DNA of 64,000 nucleotides, taken from PRO6 sp035565775 (lineage in GTDB: Bacteria > Pseudomonadota > Alphaproteobacteria > Rhizobiales > Xanthobacteraceae). Every line of letters begins with the position of its first letter. The first letter of the stretch is position 1. The stretch is taken from contig DATMRW010000005.1 in NCBI GenBank assembly GCA_035565775.1, positions 45,553-109,552 of the forward strand, read 5' to 3'. Both the position numbers and the translations under genes were made by a program. Below, piece after piece: positions 55,851 to 64,000 of this stretch. The notes beneath the pieces were generated by a model, which ran no database searches, had not been told where the DNA came from, and worked only from the letters and a program-made list of their open reading frames with translations.

Positions 55851-56633
55851 CTATTCCGGCTTCGAGGTCGGCGGATTGGCGAAGGCCGCATCGATCAGCT
55901 TGCGGCAGGCGAGCAGGTCTTCCAGCGCCGCCTTCAGCCGCTCGGTCTGGGCCTGCGACAGTGCGCCGGGCCCGCCCACCGGTGCCGCCGGCCGCGCGGA
56001 CGCGCCATACTCAAACTCCTGCTGCCGGTCGCGCTCCGGCTCGCGCGGGCGCGCTTGCATCGGCGCGGCCGCCACCTGCCGCTGCTGCTCGGCATCGGAG
56101 CGTGTCAGGTTCGAGCGCGAGAACACCGGCTCGGCTCGCGCCGTCGCGGGGCGCGCGGCGGGCTGCTCAGGCTCCTCATCGGGATCATCGGCATCGATCT
56201 CGAGCTGGTCGATATCGTCCTCGACGTCGATTTCGGCCGGGACCTGCGCGTCATCGGCCTCGTCGTCATCGTCATGGTGCGTCGGCGCGGACGACGGGCG
56301 GGACGGCTCGCGGGCAGCAAAATCGTCCGCCGCATCGTCGGCGCCGCCGCGCTGCACCGGCCCGCCGTCAGCCAGCGCCTGAACCGACCGGACGCCCTGC
56401 TCTTTAAGAATTTTTTGAACGCCGCGGATCGTATAGCCTTCGCCGTACAGGAGGCGCCGGATGCCGCGCAGCAAATCGACATCTTCCGGGCGATAGTAGC
56501 GGCGGCCGCCGCTACGCTTCATCGGCTTGATCTGATTGAAGCGCGTTTCCCAGAATCTCAGCACATGCTGGGGAATATCGAGATCGTCAGCGACCTCGCT
56601 GATAGTTCGAAAGGCATCAGGCGCCTTATCCAA
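55851..56633 (-). CDS. MerR-family transcriptional regulator with long acidic linker
   Basis: 260 aa. AFRTISEVADDLDIPQHVLR FWETRFNQIKPMKRSGGRRY YRPEDVDLLRGI is the MerR-type winged helix used with the ihfA gene in this group. The linker (95-200) is Asp/Glu/Pro/Ala-rich and disordered. A conserved C-terminal helix (RLKAALEDLLACRKLIDAAF) follows. No effector-binding domain is seen. It lies directly downstream of ihfA on the same strand. Confidence 0.85.
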   Translation of the reverse strand: MDKAPDAFRTISEVADDLDIPQHVLRFWETRFNQIKPMKRSGGRRYYRPEDVDLLRGIRRLLYGEGYTIRGVQKILKEQGVRSVQALADGGPVQRGGADDAADDFAAREPSRPSSAPTHHDDDDEADDAQVPAEIDVEDDIDQLEIDADDPDEEPEQPAARPATARAEPVFSRSNLTRSDAEQQRQVAAAPMQARPREPERDRQQEFEYGASARPAAPVGGPGALSQAQTERLKAALEDLLACRKLIDAAFANPPTSKPE

Positions 56634-56652
56634 TACCAGTTCCCCCGCAAAA

Positions 56653-56961
56653 TCAGTCCGTCGCCTTGCCGTTACAGTTGATCCGTTCCTTCAGGATCGC
56701 CGATGGCTTGAACACCATCACGCGGCGTGGCGAAATCGGCACTTCAGTTCCGGTTTTCGGGTTGCGGCCGATCCGCTCGCCCTTGTTGCGAACGATGAAC
56801 GACCCGAACGACGACAGCTTCACGGTCTCGCCCCGCTCGAGGCAATCCGTGATCTCTTTCAGCACCAGCTCCACAAAAGCCGACGACTCAGTCCGCGACA
56901 GGCCAACCTTGTTGTAGACGGCCTCGCACAAATCAACGCGTGTGACGGTTTTTCCAGTCAT
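56653..56961 (-). CDS. ihfA: Integration host factor alpha subunit
   Basis: 102 aa from MTGKTVTRVDLCEAVYNKVG. VKLSSFGSFIVRNKGERIGR NPKTGTEVPISPRRVMVFKP contains the beta-arm with the conserved proline that kinks DNA. It heterodimerises with IhfB. IHF bends DNA and is also a cofactor of many tyrosine integrases, which could include the prophage int here. Upstream ATG at 56988 lacks the family start. Confidence 0.93.
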   Translation of the reverse strand: MTGKTVTRVDLCEAVYNKVGLSRTESSAFVELVLKEITDCLERGETVKLSSFGSFIVRNKGERIGRNPKTGTEVPISPRRVMVFKPSAILKERINCNGKATD

Positions 56962-57085
56962 CGCCTGCCCCAACTCACGGCGAAACAATTTCTCGCCTGA
57001 AACTAAGAGGTTAACACCGAGGGGTCAACAGCAACCCGCCACTTTCGCCGGCGCGGGATCGCCGAAAAGCTGCATTTTATTACCG

Positions 57086-58063
57086 TTACCAGCGAACCAG
57101 CGCCGATCCCCAGGTGAATCCGCCACCCATCGCCTCGAGCATCAGGAGATCGCCCTGCTTCACGCGGCCGTCGGACACCGCCTCGTTGAGCGCGAGCGGG
57201 ATCGAGGCCGCCGAGGTGTTGCCGTGCTTGTCCACGGTCAGCACCACCTTTTCGGGCGCGATGTGCAGCTTGTGCGCGGAGGCGTCGATGATGCGCTTGT
57301 TAGCCTGATGCGGAATGAACCAGTCGAGGTCCTCCGCGGTCGTGCCGGTCGCGTTGAAGGCATCGACGATGACATCGGTGATCATGCCGACGGCATGGCG
57401 GAACACTTCGCGCCCCTCCATCCGCAGATGGCCGACGGTCTGGGTCGAGGACGGCCCGCCATCGACATAGAGCTTCATCTTGTGCCGGCCGTCGGAGCGC
57501 AGATGCGTCGTCAGAATGCCGCGATCCGCCGATGTCCCTGCCTGATCCTGCGCATCGAGCACCACCGCGCCCGCGCCGTCGCCGAACAGCACGCAGGTGC
57601 CGCGGTCGTTCCAGTCGAGAATGCGCGAAAACGTCTCCGCGCCGATCACCAGCGCACGCTTGAACGCACCGCTGCGCAGATACTGGTCGGCGGTCGCGAG
57701 CGCAAAGACGAAGCCGCTGCACACGGCCTGCAGGTCGAACGCCGCGCCGTGATGAATGCCGAGGCCAGCCTGAATCGTAACCGCGGTCGCGGGAAAGGTG
57801 TTGTCGGGGGTCGAGGTTGCAAGCACGATCAGGTCGATCGACTGCGCATCGACGCCTGCATGCTTGAGCGCCGCCTGCGCGGCCTTGAGGCCGAGATCCG
57901 AGGTGCACTCGCCGGGCGCTGCAATGTGACGCTCGCGAATGCCCGTGCGTTGCACGATCCATTCGTCGGATGTGTCAACCTTGGTCGCCAGCTCCGCATT
58001 GGTCAAAACCCGCTCGGGCAGATAGGCACCGCACCCCAACACGACCGAACGAATCACTGTCAC
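57086..58063 (-). CDS. fabH: 3-oxoacyl-ACP synthase III (KASIII)
   Basis: 325 aa, full length. Catalytic Cys in DLQAVCSGFVFALATADQYL, His in WFIPHQANKRIID and Asn in DKHGNTSAASIP. It condenses acetyl-CoA with malonyl-ACP to start fatty acid synthesis in the cytoplasm. It overlaps plsX by 4 nt and lies upstream of ihfA, the usual alphaproteobacterial order. Confidence 0.96.
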   Translation of the reverse strand: MTVIRSVVLGCGAYLPERVLTNAELATKVDTSDEWIVQRTGIRERHIAAPGECTSDLGLKAAQAALKHAGVDAQSIDLIVLATSTPDNTFPATAVTIQAGLGIHHGAAFDLQAVCSGFVFALATADQYLRSGAFKRALVIGAETFSRILDWNDRGTCVLFGDGAGAVVLDAQDQAGTSADRGILTTHLRSDGRHKMKLYVDGGPSSTQTVGHLRMEGREVFRHAVGMITDVIVDAFNATGTTAEDLDWFIPHQANKRIIDASAHKLHIAPEKVVLTVDKHGNTSAASIPLALNEAVSDGRVKQGDLLMLEAMGGGFTWGSALVRW

Positions 58064-59121
58064 GAGATGGCCTCCTGCACGGCTGGTCCTTGCGACAGCG
58101 CTGCATGTTCGAGATTAAGGGTGTGGTTGATCTTGTTGAGAAGATCGTAGCGGACCATGTCGTACCCGACGTCCACCGCAGACGCAAAGCCTTCTGCGTC
58201 GGTGCCGCCATGACTTTTTACGACAATGCCGTTCAGGCCGAGAAAAACGCCGCCATTCGAGTTGTTGGGGTCCATCTTCTCGCGGAGCGCGTCGAATGCC
58301 GGCTTGGCGAACAGGTAACCGATCTTCGTCCGCCAGCTCGACTTCATTGCCGTCTTGAGGAAGTCCGCGAGCTGACGCGCGGTGCCTTCGGCGGCCTTGA
58401 GCGCGATGTTACCGCTAAATCCTTCGGTGACGATCACATCCGCGGCGCCGCGGCCGATGCCGTCGCCTTCGACGAACCCGATGAAGTCGAAATCCGGCAG
58501 GTCGAGGCGGCGCAGCAGTTCAGCCGCCGCGCGAACCTCCTCGACGCCCTTGACCTCCTCGACGCCGATATTGAGCAGACCGACGGTCGGGCGTTCGCGG
58601 TTGAACAGCACGCGCGCCATAGCGCTGCCCATCACGGCGAGCGAAACGAGATGCTGGGCATCGCCGCCGATCGAGGCGCCGAGATCGAGCACCACGGAAT
58701 CGCCGCGCATGGTCGGCCACTTCGCCGCGATCGCGGGCCGGTCGATGCCCGGCAGCATGCGCAGGTGGAAGCGCGACATCGCCATCAAGGCGCCGGTATT
58801 TCCCGCCGACACCGCGGCATCCGCGCGGCCGGCCTTCACCGCATCGATGGCCATCCACATCGAGGAGACCTTGCGGCCGCGCCGCAGCGCCTGGCTCGGC
58901 TTCTCCTCCATGCTGACGGCGACCGAGGAATGGACGATCTCGGACGCCGCCTTCAGCGCCGGGTGTCGTTCGATTTCCTGATTGAGCAGCGCGCTGTCGC
59001 CAAACAGCAGGAACGCGACGTCCGGGTGCCGGGCCAGCGATTTTGCGGCACCCGCAAGGACCACCGAACAGCCGTTATCGCCCCCCATCGCGTCGAGCGC
59101 TATCCGGACCTTCTTTGGCAT
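58060..59121 (-). CDS. plsX: Phosphate acyltransferase PlsX
   Basis: 353 aa. RIALDAMGGDNGCSVVLAGA at the start, SAGNTGALMAMSRF, RPAIAAKWPTMRGDSVVLDL and GFVEGDGIGRGAADVIVTEG FSGNIALKAAEG are PlsX signatures. It makes acyl-phosphate from acyl-ACP for phospholipid synthesis. It overlaps fabH, so the two are translationally coupled. Confidence 0.96.
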   Translation of the reverse strand: MPKKVRIALDAMGGDNGCSVVLAGAAKSLARHPDVAFLLFGDSALLNQEIERHPALKAASEIVHSSVAVSMEEKPSQALRRGRKVSSMWMAIDAVKAGRADAAVSAGNTGALMAMSRFHLRMLPGIDRPAIAAKWPTMRGDSVVLDLGASIGGDAQHLVSLAVMGSAMARVLFNRERPTVGLLNIGVEEVKGVEEVRAAAELLRRLDLPDFDFIGFVEGDGIGRGAADVIVTEGFSGNIALKAAEGTARQLADFLKTAMKSSWRTKIGYLFAKPAFDALREKMDPNNSNGGVFLGLNGIVVKSHGGTDAEGFASAVDVGYDMVRYDLLNKINHTLNLEHAALSQGPAVQEAIS

Positions 59122-59286
59122 AAAAAACCGATACCTTGATCTTCGCGATCACGACCAGTCGCAATCACGGATTGAATGGATCCCCATCCGCCACCACGCC
59201 GGCAGCGGAGGGAACCCGCGCAACAGCGGCGACAATAGCGCGTCGATCAGCCGACACAAACAGCCGACTCCCCGTCAGGCACAGGC

Positions 59287-59943
59287 TTACCGAGGCCTCT
59301 TGCGACCGGCGCTGCCCTTGCCGTGATCGTCATCGTCGGAGCCGGCTGCGGCCGAGGCCCCATCAGCGCCCTTGTCGCCTTTGCCAATAGAAGCCTCTTT
59401 AAGGACTTGCAAGGCGGCAAACGGATGTTCCTCCGGGTCCGGGCCAGTTACCTGTGGCTCGAACACCGCATCGGGCTTGCGGGGATAAGGATCGATCCCG
59501 AGGAACAGGTACTCGGCGGCGAGCTGGCCAAGATCGATTCTGCCGTTCTCGATCAGCTCCGGCGGGTCCTCCACCTCTTCATCGGGCGATGCCGGAGTGG
59601 GTGCCGGACGCTGCGCCGTCGCGGCTTCGTGCCCTTCATCGGGCACGAAGGTCAAGTCGAAGCTTTCGTCAATCTCGTTTTCCACCGGATCGAGCGTGAC
59701 GACGCAGATCTGGCCGATGGAGGCCCGGACCCGGCCGCTGACCTCGACGCTGCCGCGCCGGCCGTGCTGCAGCTCGAAGGTCGCCCGCGCGCTGGTGATG
59801 TGCGGCAGGTCCGCGACCTTGGCGAGCGCGGCGCGGGTCGCGGCATCGGCCTCGATCTCGACCCGCTGCCCCGCCTCGGGGATCTGGGCGACGATGACGG
59901 GCATGCTCCACGGCAGGCGGTCTGGCGAACGGTGTCTGGTCAT
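59287..59943 (-). CDS. DUF177 (YceD-like) protein
   Basis: 218 aa. SMPVIVAQIPEAGQRVEIEA opening, then RVRASIGQICVVTLDPVENE IDESFDLTF with the DUF177 C-V-x-x-L-x-P motif and the acidic loop and PELIENGRIDLGQLAAEYLF. The family is linked to 23S rRNA accumulation and usually neighbours rpmF or plsX. The Gly/Asp/Lys tail (KGDKGADGASAAAGSDDDDH) is low complexity. It is separated from plsX by 165 bp. Confidence 0.88.
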   Translation of the reverse strand: MTRHRSPDRLPWSMPVIVAQIPEAGQRVEIEADAATRAALAKVADLPHITSARATFELQHGRRGSVEVSGRVRASIGQICVVTLDPVENEIDESFDLTFVPDEGHEAATAQRPAPTPASPDEEVEDPPELIENGRIDLGQLAAEYLFLGIDPYPRKPDAVFEPQVTGPDPEEHPFAALQVLKEASIGKGDKGADGASAAAGSDDDDHGKGSAGRKRPR

Positions 59944-60497
59944 TGTGCTGCACCCTGGACGGCGGGATCGGGAAACTGCCAGGCTCCGCGCTGGAACGCG
60001 CCGTCCTCAACCTGATCGAGGCTCGCGACCGCCGCCGCCACATAGGCCGCCAGCCGATCGCCCGCGCGCGGATCGGGATCATTCAAAATGTTGCGGGCCA
60101 CCGCGTCCGCCAGCGCAGCGGGGTCGCCCAGCGCCGCATCATACGCCTTCGAGCGGCCGTAGAAAGCCTCGCCGAAGGCCTGCATCTTTTTCGGCACGGT
60201 CAGATCGCCGACGCCCATTTCGCGCAGATTGTCGTCCATGTCGCTGCAAAAATGGTCGAACAGCGCCTGCGAGAGCGCGTTGCCGCCCTCCGTCGCGTTC
60301 ATCCGGCGCAGCACCATCCACAGATGCAGCAGCACCATGTCGAACCGGCTTTCCACAGTATCGGGCACCGCAAACTCCCGGTAAAACACCGGAAGGCGGG
60401 ACTGCGCCACGATCGCGCCATAGATCGCTTCAATGGTTGCCCGCCCTTGGGTTCCCGGAGCTTGGCGCCCGAAGGGCCAGCGGAAGATCGAGAGCAT
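59940..60497 (-). CDS. Ubiquinol-cytochrome c chaperone (CBP3-like)
   Basis: 185 aa from MLSIFRWPFGRQ. YGAIVAQSRLPVFYREFAVP DTVESRFDMVLLHLWMVLRR and LSQALFDHFCSDMDDNLREM GVGDLTVPKKMQAFGEAFYG RSKAYD are the CBP3/UQCC1 signature. It helps assemble cytochrome b of the bc1 complex. It overlaps DUF177 (ATGA), which is the usual pair in alphaproteobacteria. An upstream ATG at 60542 is less likely. Confidence 0.92.
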   Translation of the reverse strand: MLSIFRWPFGRQAPGTQGRATIEAIYGAIVAQSRLPVFYREFAVPDTVESRFDMVLLHLWMVLRRMNATEGGNALSQALFDHFCSDMDDNLREMGVGDLTVPKKMQAFGEAFYGRSKAYDAALGDPAALADAVARNILNDPDPRAGDRLAAYVAAAVASLDQVEDGAFQRGAWQFPDPAVQGAAQ

Positions 60498-60605
60498 TGT
60501 CTGGTTCCGTTCTGCGAGCCAAGCGAGGCTCGCATGTTGCAATCGAGTAAACTGCCGGGTACGTCAATGCCTCGTTCGATGCAAGAGGAAGGGGTCTAAG
60601 GCTCA

Positions 60606-61091
60606 ATGGTGACTGTGACCGAATCTAGCCGGCCTGGAATCCGCACAGGTCGGGTCGGGTCTGCATTGCGCAGCCTTTGTACTGTGCTGGCGCTGACGCT
60701 CACGGCAGGCGTGGTGGCGGGCTGCGCGGGAGAGCAATTCCAGAAGGGCTACATCCTCCCCGAGGGCGCCCTTGAGCAGATCCCCATCGGCGCGAGCCAG
60801 GATCAGGTCCTGCTCGTGATGGGCACGCCTTCCACCGTCGCAACGCTCGATGGCGAGGTATTCTACTACATCTCCCAGCGGACCGAGCGAAAACTCGCCT
60901 TCATGAACCAGAAGCTGATCGACCAGCGCGTGATCGCGGTCTATTTCGACAAGAACCGCCATGTCCGCCGCCTGGCTAATTACGGTCTGCAGGACGGCCG
61001 CATCTTCGACTTCATCAGCCGCACCACCCCGACGAGCGGTCAGGAGATGAGCTACCTCGCGCCGCTGTTCCGCCTGATCAGCCCGAACTGA
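60606..61091 (+). CDS. bamE: Outer membrane assembly lipoprotein BamE
   Basis: 161 aa. The hydrophobic signal ends in a lipobox (VVAGCAG, Cys near residue 40), with a longer basic N-terminus than usual. The mature SmpA/OmlA domain has KGYILPEGALEQIPIGASQD QVLLVMGTPSTVATLDGEVF YYISQR. It is part of the Bam complex that inserts beta-barrels. Divergent from the CBP3-like gene across 108 bp. Confidence 0.92.
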   Translation: MVTVTESSRPGIRTGRVGSALRSLCTVLALTLTAGVVAGCAGEQFQKGYILPEGALEQIPIGASQDQVLLVMGTPSTVATLDGEVFYYISQRTERKLAFMNQKLIDQRVIAVYFDKNRHVRRLANYGLQDGRIFDFISRTTPTSGQEMSYLAPLFRLISPN

Positions 61092-61114
61092 GGGCGAACA
61101 TCGAAACGGTTTTC

Positions 61115-61148
61115 AAAAAGCCCGGCTCACCAGCCGGGCTTTTTTTTT
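61115..61148 (+). terminator. Terminator after bamE
   Basis: AAGCCCGGCT and AGCCGGGCTT around CACC, followed by a run of eight Ts. Confidence 0.85.
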
Positions 61149-61315
61149 GTCTGCCCCTGCCCGCTTGATGGCCGCCCGCTGCGGGCCGGGAACCCGCGAC
61201 ATCCGCGATCTGCCGCCAAGACATGACCAAAACATTACCCCGAAGTGGCCGCATACAAGGCGGAACGACCCTCTCGCCTCCGCCGTTGCCCCCGTACACC
61301 AACACGGAGGCGATC

Positions 61316-61729
61316 ATGAATTTTCGAACCCGACTTGTCGCGGCTGCAATTGTTCTGACCCCGGCCGTCGCCCTGCCCGGCGCAATGACCGGCGTCGCGC
61401 AGGCGCAAAGCACGACAATCGAAGGTGCGCGCGGCGGCGCTGATGCAGGCGGCGCCGTGGGCGGTCCGCTCGGTGCGGCCGTCGGCGGCACTGTCGGTGC
61501 GGCGGTTGGCGCAGCCGTCGAAATTCCCAACGCCGTCGTCCAGTCGATTGCCGGCGCGCACCGCCCGTCCGTCGTTTATCGGGAGGAGCTGGTCGTCGGC
61601 CGCCCGCTGCCCTCCACCATCGAGGTCTATGAGGTGCCGCGCTATGCGCAGTACCGATATGCGGTCGTCAACAATCATCAGGTGATCGTTGATGCGAAAA
61701 CGCGCCGGATTCTCCGCGTGGTCGAATGA
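61316..61729 (+). CDS. DUF1236-type exported protein
   Basis: 137 aa from MNFRTRLVAAAIVLTPAVAL; the signal peptide ends near GVAQAQS. A Gly/Ala-rich segment (GGADAGGAVGGPLGAAVGG TVGAAVGAAVE) resembles a glycine-zipper. The C-terminus (IEVYEVPRYAQYRYAVVNNH QVIVDAKTRRILRVVE) is the DUF1236 core, abundant in Bradyrhizobium-type genomes. Periplasmic or envelope protein of unknown role. ACACGGAGGCGATC precedes the ATG. Confidence 0.8.
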   Translation: MNFRTRLVAAAIVLTPAVALPGAMTGVAQAQSTTIEGARGGADAGGAVGGPLGAAVGGTVGAAVGAAVEIPNAVVQSIAGAHRPSVVYREELVVGRPLPSTIEVYEVPRYAQYRYAVVNNHQVIVDAKTRRILRVVE

Positions 61730-61781
61730 CCCGCCTCACCTGATCAGCTGAGCTTCTCAACACCCCGATGAAAACAAAAGT

Positions 61782-61812
61782 CCCGCAGCGCCCCTGCGGG
61801 GCTTTCTTTTTT
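61782..61812 (+). terminator. Terminator after the DUF1236 gene
   Basis: CCCGCAG (61782-61788) pairs with CTGCGGG (61794-61800); a T-rich run follows. Confidence 0.7.
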
Positions 61813-61972
61813 GCGGCCGCGCCGAACGCTCGCGGGCGCGCAAAAAGATTCTTCCCACCCGCATGAACCCTCAAGAACCAGATGACGACGACGAAGAGTG
61901 ACGCCTGACTGCAACGCGCAAAAAATCACTTCAAACAATTCTCCGCCAATTTTATCGAGGGAGAAACGCATT

Positions 61973-63100
61973 ATGCTCAAGGAAAGCGTCAAGGCACTGG
62001 CTTTCGCCGTTTTGCTATCGACCCTTGCAGCCGGCGCGGCCTTTGCTGCCTGCAACGCCGGCGACCGGCCTCCCGTCCCGACGCAGGTAAAATTCTTCGC
62101 GGTCGGCGATACTTCGGTCTATCTGCAATGGGCCGGACGGCGGAACGACTATTTCGACATCGCCTTGAAGCAGAAGTCGAACGGCAAGGTAATCGACAAC
62201 ATCGCCGGCGGCCTCAAAGGCCAGTGGGAAAAAACCTATAGCGGCCTGCAGCCGAACACCGAATACGAAATCAACGTCCGCTCGCGCACCGAAGGCGGCA
62301 CGCAAGGCTGCGTCTCCGCCAGCATGGCGGTGCTCGCGGCGCGAACGACGACGACCGCGATCGCCAATGCCTGCCGCGCCTACCAGGCCAAGACCATTCA
62401 GCAGATCGCGGCGATGGACAGCAAAAAATGCCCGATCTCCGGCCCGCGCTGGTCGCGCGACAAGAGCGCCCATTACCAGTGGTGCCTCGATCAACGCTCG
62501 AAGGGACAAACGCTGGATGCCAGCGAGAGCGCCGCGCGCGATGCGGAAATCGCCAAGTGCGGCACTCCTGCGGCCGGCCCAGCGCCCCGCCCCTCCGCCG
62601 GCAGTCAAGCGCCCGCCGAGTGGAACGACATGCTGAGCGCCCACAACGAGCGGCGCAAGCAGCACTGCACCCCGGCGCTGAGCTGGTCGAGCCAGATCGC
62701 CGCGGCGGCGCAGGCGCGCGCCAATCTTTGCAACAACCAGCACGACCCGGACAAGACCTATGGCGAGAACCTCGCCTTCTTCACCCGCACGGTGAACGGC
62801 CAACCGCAACTACCGGCGCAGACCGACCGGCACGCTTACGAGAACGCGTGGTATTGCGAGATCAAGCAATACAATTTCGATCAGCCGACGCTTTCAACCG
62901 GCTTCACGCAGAACTGCGCGCCGCCGGTGAATGCCCATTTTACGCAAGTGGTCTGGAAGGCCAGCCAGTTGGTCGGCTGCGGGCGGCAGACCTGCACCAT
63001 CAACGGCCAGAAAGGCACCTACTGGGTGTGCAAATATTCAGTGCCCGGCAACAATACCGGGACGCTGGCGCAGAACGTATTGAGGCCGACCTGCAAATAA
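61973..63100 (+). CDS. Secreted FN3 plus CAP/SCP-domain protein
   Basis: 375 aa from MLKESVKALAFAVLLSTLAA (signal peptide, cleavage near AFAAC). Residues about 30-120 form an FN3-like domain (VKFFAVGDTSVYLQWAGRRN, YSGLQPNTEYEINVRSRTEG). A Cys-containing linker follows. The C-terminal 145 residues are a CAP/PR-1 domain: MLSAHNERRKQHCTPALSWS, KTYGENLAFF, NAHFTQVVWKASQLVGCGRQ and GTYWVCKYSVPGN. His and Glu of the CAP cavity are present. GAGGGAGAAACGC precedes the ATG. Role unknown. Confidence 0.85.
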   Translation: MLKESVKALAFAVLLSTLAAGAAFAACNAGDRPPVPTQVKFFAVGDTSVYLQWAGRRNDYFDIALKQKSNGKVIDNIAGGLKGQWEKTYSGLQPNTEYEINVRSRTEGGTQGCVSASMAVLAARTTTTAIANACRAYQAKTIQQIAAMDSKKCPISGPRWSRDKSAHYQWCLDQRSKGQTLDASESAARDAEIAKCGTPAAGPAPRPSAGSQAPAEWNDMLSAHNERRKQHCTPALSWSSQIAAAAQARANLCNNQHDPDKTYGENLAFFTRTVNGQPQLPAQTDRHAYENAWYCEIKQYNFDQPTLSTGFTQNCAPPVNAHFTQVVWKASQLVGCGRQTCTINGQKGTYWVCKYSVPGNNTGTLAQNVLRPTCK

Positions 63101-63170
63101 CGCCGGATTGGCGCTGCGCGCCATGCGCTCAACTCGGCCGGGCAGTCAGTCCACTCCCGCCAAAACAAAA

Positions 63171-63196
63171 CCCCGCGGCACGCACCGCGGGGCTTT
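63171..63196. terminator. Terminator between convergent genes
   Basis: CCCCGCGG (63171-63178) and CCGCGGGG (63185-63192), then CTTTT on the + strand and AAAACAAAA preceding it, so it can work in both directions. Confidence 0.75.
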
Positions 63197-63217
63197 TCCT
63201 TCGATCGATGATCGCGA

Positions 63218-64000
<783 letters not shown>

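Overview
The window is high-GC DNA from an alphaproteobacterium of the order Rhizobiales, most likely the Bradyrhizobium/Afipia/Rhodopseudomonas group. This rests on gene content and order: merR-like, ihfA, fabH, plsX, DUF177, ubiquinol-cytochrome c chaperone, bamE, and hppA of the K+-independent type. The assignment is from recognition of families and synteny, not from a search. Two parts are present: an apparently complete prophage of about 51 kb (roughly 332-51508) and chromosomal DNA on both sides (1-331 and 51509-64000).

The prophage has lambda-like control and podovirus-like structural genes. The leftward early operon (6099 down to 341) ends in a tyrosine integrase. It carries a RecT-like annealing protein, a DUF968-like HNH protein, a NinB/DUF1367-like protein and several small unknowns. 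The immunity region (6121-7688) holds an S24-type CI repressor, a Cro/YdaS-like regulator, and two operator clusters of three sites each. The clusters have regular 23-bp (left) and 24-bp (right) spacing and overlap recognisable promoters. Two small envelope-type genes sit between cI and the left operators, the place occupied by rexAB in lambda. The rightward early genes (7685-15269) include DUF2303, an MT-A70 adenine methylase and a YdaU/DUF1376 replication protein. A hairpin-dense convergent stretch (15665-16151) separates the early and late regions.

The late genes run from about 16.4 kb to 51.4 kb on the + strand. In order they are a dual-specificity phosphatase, terminase small and large subunits, portal, tail fibre with an assembly-type partner, a beta-repeat protein, and a lysis cassette (lysozyme, holin, coiled-coil membrane protein). 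After these come scaffold, major capsid protein, adaptor, collar fibre, a gp10-like tail hub, candidate ejection proteins, and one 4189-codon gene. No tape measure, sheath or long-tail genes were seen, so a short-tailed phage is inferred. The 4189-aa product is a polyvalent protein. In order it carries an inorganic-pyrophosphatase-like domain, an adenine methylase with an NPPF motif, an SNF2-type helicase, a PBECR-like nuclease region, a zincin with an HEAFH motif, and an LPD38-like C-terminal region. Two further ORFs with good Shine-Dalgarno sites lie inside it in the +1 frame, exactly in its low-complexity linkers.

The prophage ends at a tRNA-Pro(GGG). A 9-bp identity links the tRNA 3' end (51500-51508) to the base before the integrase stop codon (332-340), and three direct repeats (51418-51450) look like integrase arm sites. 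Beyond the tRNA are a histone H1-like protein, a TAXI/TRAP uptake system, the merR-ihfA-fabH-plsX cluster, DUF177 and a cytochrome bc1 chaperone, bamE, a DUF1236 protein, an FN3-CAP secreted protein, and the 3' part of hppA at the right edge.
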